Source of the DNA: JAIBJN01 sp963842305 | GTDB taxonomy: Bacteria; Actinomycetota; Thermoleophilia; Gaiellales; Gaiellaceae | Assembly: GCA_963842305.1 (NCBI GenBank) | Contig: CAWJFW010000002.1 | Coordinates: 372,001 to 436,000 of the forward strand | Direction of reading: 5' to 3' | DNA: 64,000 nucleotides | Shown here: piece after piece, positions 17,441 to 25,762 of the stretch | Layout of the letters: every line of letters starts with the position of its first letter | How positions within the stretch are numbered: the first letter of the stretch is position 1 | Notes under the pieces: generated by a model | The model's database searches: none | What the model was told of the DNA's origin: nothing | Seen by the model: only the letters and a program-made list of their open reading frames with translations | Position numbers and translations under genes: made by a program

Positions 17441-18211
17441 ATGCGGCGAGTGGCGATCCTTGTGTCTGTGGCGTGCCTGTCGGCGGTCAGCGCATCTTCC
17501 GCGCCGGCACAGATTCCCGAAGTCCCTCTTCCCGACCTACCGGTGCCCGTTCCCGACGTTCCGGACGTGGACCTGCCGGACCTTCCCGGCGGAGGCGGGG
17601 GAGGCGGCGGCGGGGGTGGCGGTGGTGGCGGAGGCGGCGGCGGCGGCGGCCTCATCCCATCCGCTCCTTCCGTCGACCTGCCCGGGACCGGTGGTGGCGG
17701 CTCGGGCGGAGGCAGCGTCGGAGGAGGCGGCGTCTCCGTGGGCGGCAGCGGCTCAGGCGGCGGGTCGGGCTCCGGTGGAGGCTCAGGAGGCGGCTCTGCG
17801 ACTGGAGGACGCGATCGCTCGGGCGGAAAGGAAAAGAGGTCCAGCTCGTCCTCGTGTCCCTGTGCGACACCCGCTACCGGCAACCCGGTCAACGGCGACT
17901 ATGACAAGTGTCCGGTGAGCGGTGCCCCAACGACGGACGAGGACGCGAGCCCGGGTCTCGTCACGATGCGCTCGGGCGGGCCGGGCAGCGGCGCACCGAG
18001 CGCGCCGGGTGAGGTCCTAGGAGCTCAAGCCGGCAGCGAGAACCCCTCGGGACCCAGGATTGCCGGCGCCGGGCTGCTCGGCGGAGGCTCCAACTCATCG
18101 CTGCTTGCAGGTGCCCTGCTCGGTATGTCCGGCCTGGCCCTTCTGGTCGGTCTCGCAGGCGGCCTGCGAGCGCTCCATGGCCGGCTCAGAACCGATTCCC
18201 GCTTCCCCTAG
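17441..18211 (+). CDS. Gly/Ser-rich surface protein with Cys-Pro-Cys motif, copy 1
   Basis: 256 residues, unknown family. It has a signal peptide (MRRVAILVSVACLSAVSAS, then SAPAQ) and a Pro-Asp-Val rich segment of short PDLPVPVPDVPDV units. A Gly-only run of about 21 residues and a Gly-Ser linker follow, then a compact conserved block (SCPCATPATGNPVNGDYDK). The protein ends in a C-terminal membrane helix and a basic tail (GLRALHGRLR). This layout suggests a wall-spanning or surface-anchored protein. A paralog is at 27598-28284 and shares every block, including the leader just before the ATG (TAGGGGGTCAGC). No catalytic residues are visible. Confidence 0.75.
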   Translation: MRRVAILVSVACLSAVSASSAPAQIPEVPLPDLPVPVPDVPDVDLPDLPGGGGGGGGGGGGGGGGGGGGGLIPSAPSVDLPGTGGGGSGGGSVGGGGVSVGGSGSGGGSGSGGGSGGGSATGGRDRSGGKEKRSSSSSCPCATPATGNPVNGDYDKCPVSGAPTTDEDASPGLVTMRSGGPGSGAPSAPGEVLGAQAGSENPSGPRIAGAGLLGGGSNSSLLAGALLGMSGLALLVGLAGGLRALHGRLRTDSRFP

Positions 18212-18264
18212 CCGCGACCCGTCGTGAGAAGGCACATGCGAGGCCGGAGACGGGCGGTTCTGAG

Positions 18265-18311
18265 GATGGTCCCGGGAGGAGTCGAACCTCCGCACGCGGA
18301 TTCGAAGTCCG
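18265..18311 (-). repeat. Second copy of the tRNA-Arg 3' half (att-like)
   Basis: 47 nt identical, except one base at 18270, to 24095-24141. This is the part of the tRNA-Arg(TCG) gene from the anticodon loop to the 3' end plus two flanking bases. The 5' half is absent, so it is not a functional tRNA. Its orientation matches the intact gene, as expected for the distal attachment site of an element that integrated into the tRNA 3' end. Confidence 0.8.
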
Positions 18312-18498
18312 TACGGGGTGAGCCGCGAGCGCCCCTGTACATGCGACTCGAGCGAATTGATGGTTGGCCGTGGCCCACTCCGCGGGCGAGTTGGTCAGCG
18401 CCGGAGGGCACTTCGGTCAGGAAAAGCAAACGGGAAGGTTCCGGCCGCTGGTCCCGTCAAGCTAAGGACTGCGGGAAGCAGAAACGACGCGTAAACTC

Positions 18499-19698
18499 GT
18501 GCGCAGCCTGGCAGAGACACAACATGCACCCGTCCGCACTTTCCTCATCGCGGACATCCGCGGATACAGCGGCTTCACCGCGGAACACGGCGATGAGGCC
18601 GCCGCCCTGCTCGTCGCACGGTTCAGCGACATCGTCAAGGAGGGCGTGCAGCTTCGCGGCGGGCGGCTGATCGAGATCCGCGGGGACGAGGCCCTCGCCG
18701 TCTTCGAGTCGGCGCGGCAGGCGATCCGCGCGGCGATGGACCTCCAGATGCGGTTCGCCGAGGAGACCGACGACAATCCCGACCTTCCGGTGCGCGTCGG
18801 GATCGGCATCGACTCCGGCGAAGCGATTCCCGCTGACGACGGGTCGGGCTCGTTCCGCGGAGCGGCGCTCAACATCGCCGCGAGGCTCTGTGCCATGGCG
18901 CACGGCGGTGAGGTGATCGTGAGCGAAGGGACGAGCCACCTCGCCGGCCGCCTGACCGGGCTCCGCTTCATCGACCAGGGACGCGCCCACCTGAAGGGGA
19001 TCGCGGATCCCATGCGCATCAAGCGCGTCGCGGTCGAGGAGGAGCCGGCAAGCCGGTCGGTGGTCATGTTCTTCGGCCGCCCGAGGGGCATCGGCTGGCG
19101 CATCGTCCTGCCGGTTGTCCTGGTCGCGGCGGCGACCGCGGCCGCGGTCGTCTACCTCACGTCCGCTGACAGCGGCGAGCCCAGCACCGCGGCGAATCAG
19201 CCACAGGACACGAGCACCGAGCCCGTTGCGCCGGTCGATGACGTCGCGGCACTCATCCCCGAGGCGCTGCGACCGTCCTGTGAGGTGCAAGCCGCGTCCG
19301 AGCCCGGCGCGGTCGAGACGGCCGTCTGCCTGCAGTCCGCGACCGAGACGAAGTTCTCACCCGACCGGTGGCAGGTCTCGATCTACCGTGACGGCGCCTC
19401 GCTGAACGCGGCCTACGAAGCCGTGCGACGGGGGCAGGCGATCGCGCCTGACCAGGGCAGGTGCGGCACGCGCAGTTGGGGAGGCGAAGGGGCCTGGGAA
19501 CACGGGCCCGGGAAGCCCGGCGGACGCAAACTGTGCTACTTCGACGGCGATGACGCCGTGATCGTCTGGACTCACGCACGCATCGGGCAGGCGAGCCACC
19601 GAGACATCCTCGCCATTGCCCAGGAGGGCGGAACGGATCACGCGCGCCTGGCCGCCTGGTGGTCGGTCCAGCACCACTTGATCGGCAAGGTCGAGTAG
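18499..19698 (+). CDS. Membrane-anchored class III nucleotidyl cyclase
   Basis: 399 residues with an unusual order: catalytic domain first. Residues 12-175 form a class III cyclase with FLIADIRGYSGF (first metal Asp), IEIRGDEALAVFES (second) and ALNIAARLC (ribose/transition-state Asn and Arg). A single membrane helix at about 196-218 leads to a threonine/proline linker and an extracytoplasmic domain of about 140 residues with four Cys. Outside sensing and inside cAMP synthesis would be reversed in order compared with classical receptors. The start is a GTG at 18499. It lies just inside the tRNA-Arg-bounded segment. Confidence 0.88.
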   Translation: MRSLAETQHAPVRTFLIADIRGYSGFTAEHGDEAAALLVARFSDIVKEGVQLRGGRLIEIRGDEALAVFESARQAIRAAMDLQMRFAEETDDNPDLPVRVGIGIDSGEAIPADDGSGSFRGAALNIAARLCAMAHGGEVIVSEGTSHLAGRLTGLRFIDQGRAHLKGIADPMRIKRVAVEEEPASRSVVMFFGRPRGIGWRIVLPVVLVAAATAAAVVYLTSADSGEPSTAANQPQDTSTEPVAPVDDVAALIPEALRPSCEVQAASEPGAVETAVCLQSATETKFSPDRWQVSIYRDGASLNAAYEAVRRGQAIAPDQGRCGTRSWGGEGAWEHGPGKPGGRKLCYFDGDDAVIVWTHARIGQASHRDILAIAQEGGTDHARLAAWWSVQHHLIGKVE

Positions 19699-20092
19699 CG
19701 ACACGACCGTCCAGCAATGTCATTGCTCCGGCTCTCCCTCGCCGGTCATGGCGCCGATACCGCTCACCTCGCCGCACACGCTCTCGCGGAGACCGGGGAG
19801 GCCGGGGCTGCTCGCGCCGTCAAGAAGCCGAGACGCTCAGCCGAAGGAGGGAGGCCGCGGCGTGGCTGATCTTCGACCAGCCTTGCCTGCTCGACGGGGG
19901 CACCACCTGGATCACGGCAGCGCACCTTCCTCGCCTACGTCCTGCGTGACGAGGTCCGGCGCGCGCTCGAACCGGGGTTCAGGCGAGGCGGCCCAATCCT
20001 CTTGCCCTTGCGAAAGCCCCAGGCCACGGGCTATTGCAGGAGAAAAGTCACGGCTCGTAGAAATCCTGTCGCGTCTAGACCAAGGAGGAAAG
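19699..20092. other. 394 nt without a confident gene
   Basis: A 50-codon frame from an ATG at 19717 and two fragments in other frames (AAWLIFDQPCLLDGGTTW, then a shifted TFLAYVLRDEVRRALEPGF) read like scraps of a decayed protein, but none is complete. The last 60 nt are the leader of the Lsr2-like gene. Confidence 0.4.
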
Positions 20093-20290
20093 ATGGCAAG
20101 GAAGACCGTGTTTGTAAGCGACCTGTCCGGTAAGAGCATCGAGGAAGGCAAGGGCGCGAAGATTCGAATCACCTTCGATGATGCTCGGCGGGGCTCCTAC
20201 GAGATTGACGCCACGGCCGACGAGGCCGCCGAGCTTGGGCGCAAGGGCCGGCAGGTTGCCCGGAGAGGGCGCAAGCCGAAGGGTTCCTAA
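20093..20290 (+). CDS. Mini Lsr2-like nucleoid protein
   Basis: 65 residues resembling the N-terminal dimerisation domain of Lsr2, the actinobacterial H-NS analogue. It starts MARKTVFVSDLSGKSIEEGK, continues into AKIRITFDDARRG and ends in RRGRKPKGS, which looks like an AT-hook. The usual C-terminal DNA-binding helices of Lsr2 are missing, so the protein is about half-length. It may bridge AT-rich or foreign DNA alone or poison a full-length Lsr2 by mixed dimers. AAGGAGG lies 7 nt before the ATG. A second tiny gene follows 12 nt downstream. Confidence 0.8.
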   Translation: MARKTVFVSDLSGKSIEEGKGAKIRITFDDARRGSYEIDATADEAAELGRKGRQVARRGRKPKGS

Positions 20291-20302
20291 GAGGGTTAAC
20301 CC

Positions 20303-20452
20303 GTGCCCGACTGGTCGATCGCCGTATTACCGCTCGTCGTCGTCGCGCTGGGTGCGGGTTTGCAGTACTTCTCGCGTCGCGCGTTGGCGAAGGATCTGCT
20401 CGTCTACGCGCCCGACCCAGAGTGCAGATGGACGCAGTCAGTCCAGCTGTAG
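20303..20452 (+). CDS. Possible small membrane protein, 49 aa
   Basis: The GTG at 20303 is preceded by GAGGG at 20291-20295 and lies 12 nt after the Lsr2-like stop. The first 22 residues (WSIAVLPLVVVALGAGLQYF) would form one membrane span. A basic stretch (SRRALAK) and a short tail with one Cys follow. No family is recognised. The 3' end overlaps the end of the convergent gene 20404-20749. Confidence 0.4.
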   Translation: MPDWSIAVLPLVVVALGAGLQYFSRRALAKDLLVYAPDPECRWTQSVQL

Positions 20453-20749
20453 CTGGCGAACTCGCCCTCGGTATTCGTGAAGATGGCGAGGGCGGTGGCG
20501 GCCGCCATGCCCTCGATGAAAGGCTCCCCGGAGCAGCGCTCGAGTTCGATTTCCCACTCGGTCGCCCCTGGCGTCAGTTTCAGCGGGGCCACCTCACGCG
20601 CGACGGTGTTGTCGTGTCCGATGCTCTGGCAGACCATGGCGTAGATGAGCGCGCCCGTTTCGTCTTGGCCCCAAACGAGCGGCCCGCGCAGCCTTCGCCC
20701 TGTCCCCTCCGAGCAGCTCCGCGTCGTCTTTGAAGTTTGCGTGGCCCAT
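20404..20749 (-). pseudogene. Unknown small protein, frameshifted
   Basis: An ATG at 20749 has an excellent GGGAGGT site 6 nt upstream, 33 nt after the cyclase-AAA gene. It opens with MGHANFKDDAELLGGDRAK. That frame soon stops, but a shift at the CCCC run 20669-20672 continues into QDETGALIYAMVCQSIG and on to a stop at 20404. The total is one base over a multiple of three, so one extra base explains the break. The corrected product would be about 114 residues, soluble, with four Cys and no recognisable domain. It was probably the second gene of the cyclase-AAA operon. Confidence 0.5.
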
Positions 20750-20781
20750 ATCGCACCTCCCTCGAGTTCGCGCAGATCGTC

Positions 20782-23700
20782 TCAAACGGGCGCCAGCTGC
20801 GCCAGTAGGGAGCGCGCTTTATCGGCGCCGACCAGATTTCCCTTCCGCTCGTAAAGGCTAAGCGCCCGCCGCACGGCCGCCTCCGCTTCCTCGAGGCGGG
20901 CCGATGTGCGGAGAACCTCCGCAAGATCGAGAAACGCGTCCCCTCGATCGGAGGGGAGATCTGTCCGCTCCGCTAGCCCGACCGCCTCGCGGGCCAGCTG
21001 CTCTCCTTCGCCGATCCGGCCTTGGCCGGCGAGAATCCTGGCCCTGACGGCCCGCCACGCAATCTGCGTGACGATGTCTTCGGCGGCGGCCGCCTCCGCG
21101 CTGGCCTCGGTGAATGCATAGGCCTCGTCGTACCGACCTTGCTCGTAGATCGCCCTCCCGAGCAGCGCCGCGGTGGTCGAGAGAAGCTGCGACTCGCCCA
21201 TCGCGATAAGGCGTTCGTAGCCGGCTCGCAGGCGTCCTTCCGCCATGGCGGGATCGCCGGCGAGCAGCGCGATGTAGGCGGCCCACTCTGCGGCCGAGTG
21301 GATCGTGAAGCCGAGCTCCTCGAGAATCGCGTCGCTCTCGGCGAGGAGCTCGCCGGCTCGCTCGAAGCGCCCGGTCATCGCATAGAGCCCGCCCAGTGCC
21401 GGCAGGATCTCGCTCTGGGCACGCAGGTTGCCGCGCAGGAGCCGTCTGATCTCCTCACAGCGCCGGATGCCCGCCGGCGCGGGTGTCGGGCCGAAGAGCA
21501 CGGCAGAAGGGATCCAGCTCAGGATGGCGGCGAGGCGCCGCTGGTCCCCCGCCCGCCGAGCATGGGAGGCAGCTCGCTCCCACGCCTCTTCCGCCGCGGC
21601 GGCGCGACCCTCGAGCCAGTGCACCTGGCCCTGAAGATAAGCGAGGCGGGAAAGCCCGAGCTCGTCTCCTGCCTTCTCGAAACTCCGTCGCGCACGCACG
21701 CCGGCCTTTCGGGCCTCCACCATGGCTTTCCCCGCCTCGACCTGGAGTAGCAAGACGAGCTCCTCGATTTGCGCCCGGGCTTCGAGCCGACTGTCGCCGG
21801 CGGCCCCGGTCAGCCGGCGCGCCTCAGTAAGGATCTCGGCTGCCTCTGAGAGCCGTCCCGCCTCGGTGAGGGCCTCTCCCAGCTCCGGAAGGAGTCGCAC
21901 GCGGACGGGGTCGTCGTCAGGCCGGAGCGCGACCGTGCGTTGCAGGAGGTTGATCGCAGCGAAGAGGTCACTCCTGGCGAGTGCCCTGAATCCGGCCTCC
22001 TCGAGCCGCGCCGTTGCCCTTAGGGCGATCGCCTTGCCCTCGGAGCCGAGAGCCCCGAGCTCGCGCCGGTAGCTGTACGCCTGCTCGAAGTGGTAGCCGA
22101 TGACCTCGGCGATCTCGGCCGCCCTTTCGCCGGCTCTTTCTTCGAGCCACCCGGCGAAGCGCTCGTGAAGCTGCGCGCGCTGCCTCTTCGGAATCCCCCG
22201 GTAGACGACGTCGCGGACGAGCAGGTGGCGGAAGAGGAACGCCGGTTCACCCGCGTGGATAGTGTTGTGAACGAGGCCCTTGTCGGCGAGCGCATCGAGC
22301 GCAGCCCGCAGTCGCTCGAGCTCGCCGGGGACTGACAGGGCCTCGATCGTCTCGAAGCGGAAGACTTTCCCCTCGACCGACCCGCGCTCCATTACCTCCC
22401 GCTCCACCTCGTCGAGCAGGTCGAGCCGGCTTTCGAGGAGCGCCTCGAGCGTCGGCGGCAGCGGAACGCCCGACTCATCGACGGCCGAGACCCAGCCCCC
22501 GTCGCTTCGACGCACCACGCCGGAGTCAATGAGCATGGCGAGGAGCTCCTCGAGGAAGAGCGGATTCCCGCCGGCCGCTTCGATCACGTGATCGCGAAGG
22601 TCGCGTGGGAGTCCGCCGGCGAGCGTTCTGTCGATGAGCGCTGCCGAGGCATCCGCGGGGAGCGGCTCGAGCCTGATGACCACCGTCTCGTCATGGACGT
22701 CCAGCTGGGGAAGCTCTGACCGGGCGAGCGCGAGAAGAAGGACGGGAGCCTCGACCCCGGCGAGCGCGCCGACGAGGGCCAGGAACGTCGGCTCCGCCCA
22801 CTGCAGGTCGTCGAGGAGGAAGATGACGGGCCGCTCGCGGGCCAGGGCCGCCAGCAGCTTCCGCGTCGCCCAGGCGATCTCTTCGGGAGAGGCCCTCCCC
22901 TCACTGAGCCCTGCTGCGACGGCCAGTAGCCCGGCGACCGCCTCGCCGTCCGGTCCGGCGGCCGCGAGGTCGGCGATACGAACTCGGGCTTGGTCCGGTG
23001 TGTCCGAGGCGTCGACAGCGGCTGCCTCCTTCACGGCCTCGGCGAGCGGCCAATAGGTGATCCCCTCGCCGTAGGAGAGGCAGCGCCCGCTCAGAACCGT
23101 CGAGCCCGATGCCGCCGAGCGAACGAACTCCGCGACGAGACGGGACTTGCCGACACCCGCCTCGCCGACGATCTCGACTAGGCGACTGCGCCGCTCTGCC
23201 AGGCATGAGGCAAAGACGGCCTCGAGTGCCGCGAGCTCCGCCTCTCTGTCGACGAGCTCGACTTCGCGCTGCCGAGCGTTGGCCCGCCCCTCGTCCGCCA
23301 CGGAGCGTAGGCGATAGGCGGCGACCTGCTCTGACTTTCCTTTGAGCGCGAGCGACTCGACCGGCTCGAAGGACACCGCGTCGCGTGTGAGCAGGTACGT
23401 CTGCTCGCCGACGAGGATCTCGCCGGGCCGCGCGGCCTGCTCGAGGCGCGCGGCGACGTTGACTGGGTCGCCCGTTGCCATCGGCCTGTCGGCGCTCAAC
23501 TCCCCGGTTACGACCTCGCCCGTGTTGATGCCAATTCGGAGCATGATGCCGAGGCCGAAGCCACGCTCGAACTCCTCGTTCAGGCGCGCTGCGCCCTCTT
23601 GCATCTCTGCCGCCGCCAGCACCGCGCGGAGGGCGTCGTCCTCGTGCGCGACCGGCACCCCGAAGATCCCGACGACCGCGTCGCCGATGAACTTCTCGAC

Positions 23701-23940
23701 GGTGCCGCCATGCCGCTCGATCGCCGCCCGCATCTCGTCGAAGTAGCGGAGCATGAGAGAGCGAACCGCCTCGGCGTCAAAGCGCTCGCCCATCGCGGTC
23801 GAGCCCGTGATGTCGCAGAAGAGCATCGTCGCGAGCTTTCGCCGCTCCCGGCCAGTCGCGACGGCGAGCCGCACCCCGCAGGCCATGCAGAAGTGGGCCC
23901 GCTCCGAGTTCTCCTCGCCGCACTTCGTGCAAAGCGGCAC
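20782..23940 (-). CDS. Zinc-ribbon/cyclase/AAA-ATPase/TPR receptor
   Basis: 1052 residues in four parts. A zinc ribbon comes first (CTKCGEENSERAHFCMACG). A class III cyclase follows at about 35-215, with metal Asp in FCDITGST and KFIGDAVVGIFG and Asn/Arg in PVNVAARLEQ. An AAA-type ATPase spans about 230-500 (Walker A VGEAGVGKSRLV, Walker B IFLLDDLQWAEP). About 450 residues of TPR-like helices complete it. This is the usual layout of large signalling ATPases of the LuxR/MalT-like STAND class with a cyclase output. It should switch cAMP synthesis by ligand or protein binding to the TPRs. TAGACT lies 6 nt before the GTG, giving a leaderless mRNA. Confidence 0.92.
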   Translation of the reverse strand: MPLCTKCGEENSERAHFCMACGVRLAVATGRERRKLATMLFCDITGSTAMGERFDAEAVRSLMLRYFDEMRAAIERHGGTVEKFIGDAVVGIFGVPVAHEDDALRAVLAAAEMQEGAARLNEEFERGFGLGIMLRIGINTGEVVTGELSADRPMATGDPVNVAARLEQAARPGEILVGEQTYLLTRDAVSFEPVESLALKGKSEQVAAYRLRSVADEGRANARQREVELVDREAELAALEAVFASCLAERRSRLVEIVGEAGVGKSRLVAEFVRSAASGSTVLSGRCLSYGEGITYWPLAEAVKEAAAVDASDTPDQARVRIADLAAAGPDGEAVAGLLAVAAGLSEGRASPEEIAWATRKLLAALARERPVIFLLDDLQWAEPTFLALVGALAGVEAPVLLLALARSELPQLDVHDETVVIRLEPLPADASAALIDRTLAGGLPRDLRDHVIEAAGGNPLFLEELLAMLIDSGVVRRSDGGWVSAVDESGVPLPPTLEALLESRLDLLDEVEREVMERGSVEGKVFRFETIEALSVPGELERLRAALDALADKGLVHNTIHAGEPAFLFRHLLVRDVVYRGIPKRQRAQLHERFAGWLEERAGERAAEIAEVIGYHFEQAYSYRRELGALGSEGKAIALRATARLEEAGFRALARSDLFAAINLLQRTVALRPDDDPVRVRLLPELGEALTEAGRLSEAAEILTEARRLTGAAGDSRLEARAQIEELVLLLQVEAGKAMVEARKAGVRARRSFEKAGDELGLSRLAYLQGQVHWLEGRAAAAEEAWERAASHARRAGDQRRLAAILSWIPSAVLFGPTPAPAGIRRCEEIRRLLRGNLRAQSEILPALGGLYAMTGRFERAGELLAESDAILEELGFTIHSAAEWAAYIALLAGDPAMAEGRLRAGYERLIAMGESQLLSTTAALLGRAIYEQGRYDEAYAFTEASAEAAAAEDIVTQIAWRAVRARILAGQGRIGEGEQLAREAVGLAERTDLPSDRGDAFLDLAEVLRTSARLEEAEAAVRRALSLYERKGNLVGADKARSLLAQLAPV

Positions 23941-24096
23941 GTCCGAAGTCTAGGGGGCGTGCCTCTCAAGGGTCTCCGCCCGTAAGCTCTACTCCTCGCG
24001 GGAGAAGCTGTTGGAGGACGGCCCGGACGCCGAGCGTCGGCTCTTGTTAATTGGAAGGCGACGGCTTGCTGCGGACCAGGCGGGACGGCTAGTTGA

Positions 24097-24168
24097 TGGC
24101 CCCGGGAGGAGTCGAACCTCCGCACGCGGATTCGAAGTCCGCCGCTCTATCCACTGAGCTACGGGGCC
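24097..24168 (-). tRNA. tRNA-Arg(TCG)
   Basis: A full cloverleaf is visible on the minus strand. Acceptor GGCCCCG pairs with CGGGGCC, and the D arm is GCTCAGTGGATAGAGC. The anticodon stem-loop has TCG in the loop CTTCGAA, and the T arm is GGAGGTTCGACTCCTCC. The discriminator is A; CCA is not encoded. The 3' half is duplicated at 18265-18311, marking this gene as a likely integration target. Confidence 0.95.
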
Positions 24169-24195
24169 CGGGGACGAGTGTAGCCTCGCCGGCCG

Positions 24196-25089
24196 CTACG
24201 TCTGGCTTTGCGCCTGGAGCTTCGTCTCGGCAGGGTCGCCCCGGTGACGTGCCGGGTCGCGGTCGGCGGCCGCGTTGACCTCGGCGCCAAGCAGGAGCGC
24301 GAGCGCCGAGAGCCAGAGCCACGTGAGCATGATGATCACTCCGGCCAGCGATCCCCACGCCTTGTTGTAGGAGCCGAACAGGCTGACATAGACGGCGAAG
24401 AGGCCCGACGCGAGGAGCCACACGATGACCGCGACGATCGCTCCCGGCGTCAGGAATGCCCAGCGCCGCATCTCGACGTCGGGGCCGAGGTAGAGGATGG
24501 CGGCGAAGGCTCCGAGCAGCCCGAGGATGAGGATCGGCCACTGGAGCGTCCACCAGAGCCAGCCGAAGAAGTCCTCCGCATTGAGGGCGCTGCCGATCCA
24601 GTCGTTCAGCTTCGGACCGAGGACCAGGAGGCCGAAGGCGAGCCCGAAGGCGAGGAGCAGGCACGCGAGCATCCCGAGCGCGGTGAGCCGCTGGCGCACG
24701 AAGCCCCTCGACTCCTCGCGGTCGTAGACGTGGTTGAGGCCGCGCATGAGCGCGTTCATGGCGCCCGACGCCGTCCAGAGGGCGAGCAGGAAGCCGACGA
24801 CGATGAGGACGACGCCGCCGCTCTGGTTCTCGATCGCCCGGTTCAGGCTATCGCCGAGGAGGGTGATCGCCTCCTCCGGGACGATGCCCTCGAGCCGGTT
24901 CAGCATCGACTGGATCGTGTCCGGCCCGGCGACCTGGGTGAAGACGCCAACGGCTACGAGGAGGACGGCGGGAATCGCGAGGAAGGTGTAGTACGAGAGG
25001 GCGGCGGCGACGTCGGTGATCGCATCCGCCTTGGCCTCCTTGGCGCCGCGAACGAGGAGCGAGAACCACTCCCGGACACGAGATCCCAT
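24196..25089 (-). CDS. YihY/BrkB-family membrane protein
   Basis: 297 residues with six hydrophobic segments. It has the family hallmarks DVAAALSYYTFLAIPAVLL in the first helix, ALWTASGAMNALMRGLNHVYD after the second, and FGSYNKAWGSLAGVIIMLTW near the end. These inner-membrane proteins were once mis-assigned as RNase BN. Their role is unclear (envelope integrity or transport suggested). ATG 25089 is chosen over the TTG directly before it. The gene lies between the two tRNA integration targets and belongs to the conserved background rather than to either segment. Confidence 0.9.
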   Translation of the reverse strand: MGSRVREWFSLLVRGAKEAKADAITDVAAALSYYTFLAIPAVLLVAVGVFTQVAGPDTIQSMLNRLEGIVPEEAITLLGDSLNRAIENQSGGVVLIVVGFLLALWTASGAMNALMRGLNHVYDREESRGFVRQRLTALGMLACLLLAFGLAFGLLVLGPKLNDWIGSALNAEDFFGWLWWTLQWPILILGLLGAFAAILYLGPDVEMRRWAFLTPGAIVAVIVWLLASGLFAVYVSLFGSYNKAWGSLAGVIIMLTWLWLSALALLLGAEVNAAADRDPARHRGDPAETKLQAQSQT

Positions 25090-25131
25090 CAAGCCGCAAT
25101 CTATCCGAGAGCTATCGTTCGGTTCCCACGC

Positions 25132-25215
25132 GCGGGCGTGGCGGAACTGGCAGACGCAACGGGTTTAGGTCCCGTTGGGCGCAAGCCCTTGGAGGTTCGA
25201 GTCCTCTCGCCCGCA
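25132..25215 (+). tRNA. tRNA-Leu(TAG)
   Basis: An 84-nt type II tRNA. The acceptor is GCGGGCG/CGCCCGC. The anticodon loop TTTAGGT sits between ACGGG and CCCGT. The long variable arm is GGGCGCAAGCCC and the T arm GGAGGTTCGAGTCCTCT. The discriminator is A, with no encoded CCA. The final 30 nt recur exactly at 28758-28787, so this gene is also a likely attachment site. Confidence 0.95.
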
Positions 25216-25762
25216 CTGGCGCGAATACCCAGGATTTTCTCGGGCCGGGTTGGCCGGGGTGTCCAGAAGATGTCCAAACAGTCAGCTTTCGGTTCTACGC
25301 CGCACGGTCTCCCTCGGGCATCATGCGCCTCCTTGGTAGTCGGGTCAGCGAGACTTGCGCCGAGATCCGCCTAGCCGCAGGGCGGAGGCCCACCTCGAAG
25401 CCCGCTAGACGAGCGCGACTTCCTCGGCGACTACGGCGACGAATACTGAATCGGCTTGCGAGTGTCGCAGCCGCTGAATGGGTGGGAAGGGGCGGATCGG
25501 CACCTCGGCTCGACGGCTGTCCTGGGCTAACCGCATGACCTCGGCTCGCTGACCACCGCGCGGAGCCCGAATCTCGACGCTCCGTTGACGCGCAGCCTGG
25601 CTAGACAACGGGAGGCCAGAAGCGACACACGATTTGGTGTACGGTGTGTTCGTCTCGCCCTAACTATTTGGCGAGCAATCTTTTCCCGGCTCTAGCAAAT
25701 GGTCGGCGTCGTGGCTGACGCAATCCTGGTCAGTCCAGAAACGCAGACGTTAGGAACCGACC
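25216..25762. other. 547 nt downstream of tRNA-Leu without a clear gene
   Basis: Apart from the arm-like pair at 25258-25279, I see only short frames with no ribosome-binding site and no composition typical of coding DNA. Base composition is a little more AT-rich than the flanking core, for example around 25640-25690. The region is consistent with the decayed integrase end of the element. Confidence 0.45.
25258..25279 (+). repeat. Arm-type repeat pair 1 (GTGTCCAG / ATGTCCAA)
   Basis: Two near-identical octamers whose starts are 11 bp apart, 43 nt after the tRNA-Leu 3' end. The same layout, with GTGCCCAA units, recurs at 27441 and 28619. Paired heptamers next to a tRNA attachment site are typical binding sites for the small N-terminal domain of tyrosine integrases. 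Confidence 0.6.

Larger units (their letters stand above)
18265..24141. mobile_element. Putative tRNA-Arg-bounded integration relic
   Basis: The segment runs from a duplicated tRNA-Arg 3' half to the intact gene, 5.9 kb in all. It carries two class III cyclases, a mini Lsr2-like protein and small unknown genes, but no integrase, excisionase or replication gene. The direct repeats have the orientation and extent of attL and attR of a tyrosine-recombinase element. Either the element decayed or the repeat is an old duplication; the repeat is seen, the mobility is inferred. Confidence 0.45.

Noticed and set aside
18240..18350. A second full tRNA-Arg gene
   Set aside because: Only the 3' half is present. 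Beyond 18311 the sequence diverges and cannot form a D arm or acceptor stem.
19717..19869. 50-codon frame between the cyclase and Lsr2-like genes
   Set aside because: No ribosome-binding site, no -10 box at leaderless spacing, and Ala/Arg-rich composition expected of random GC-rich sequence.
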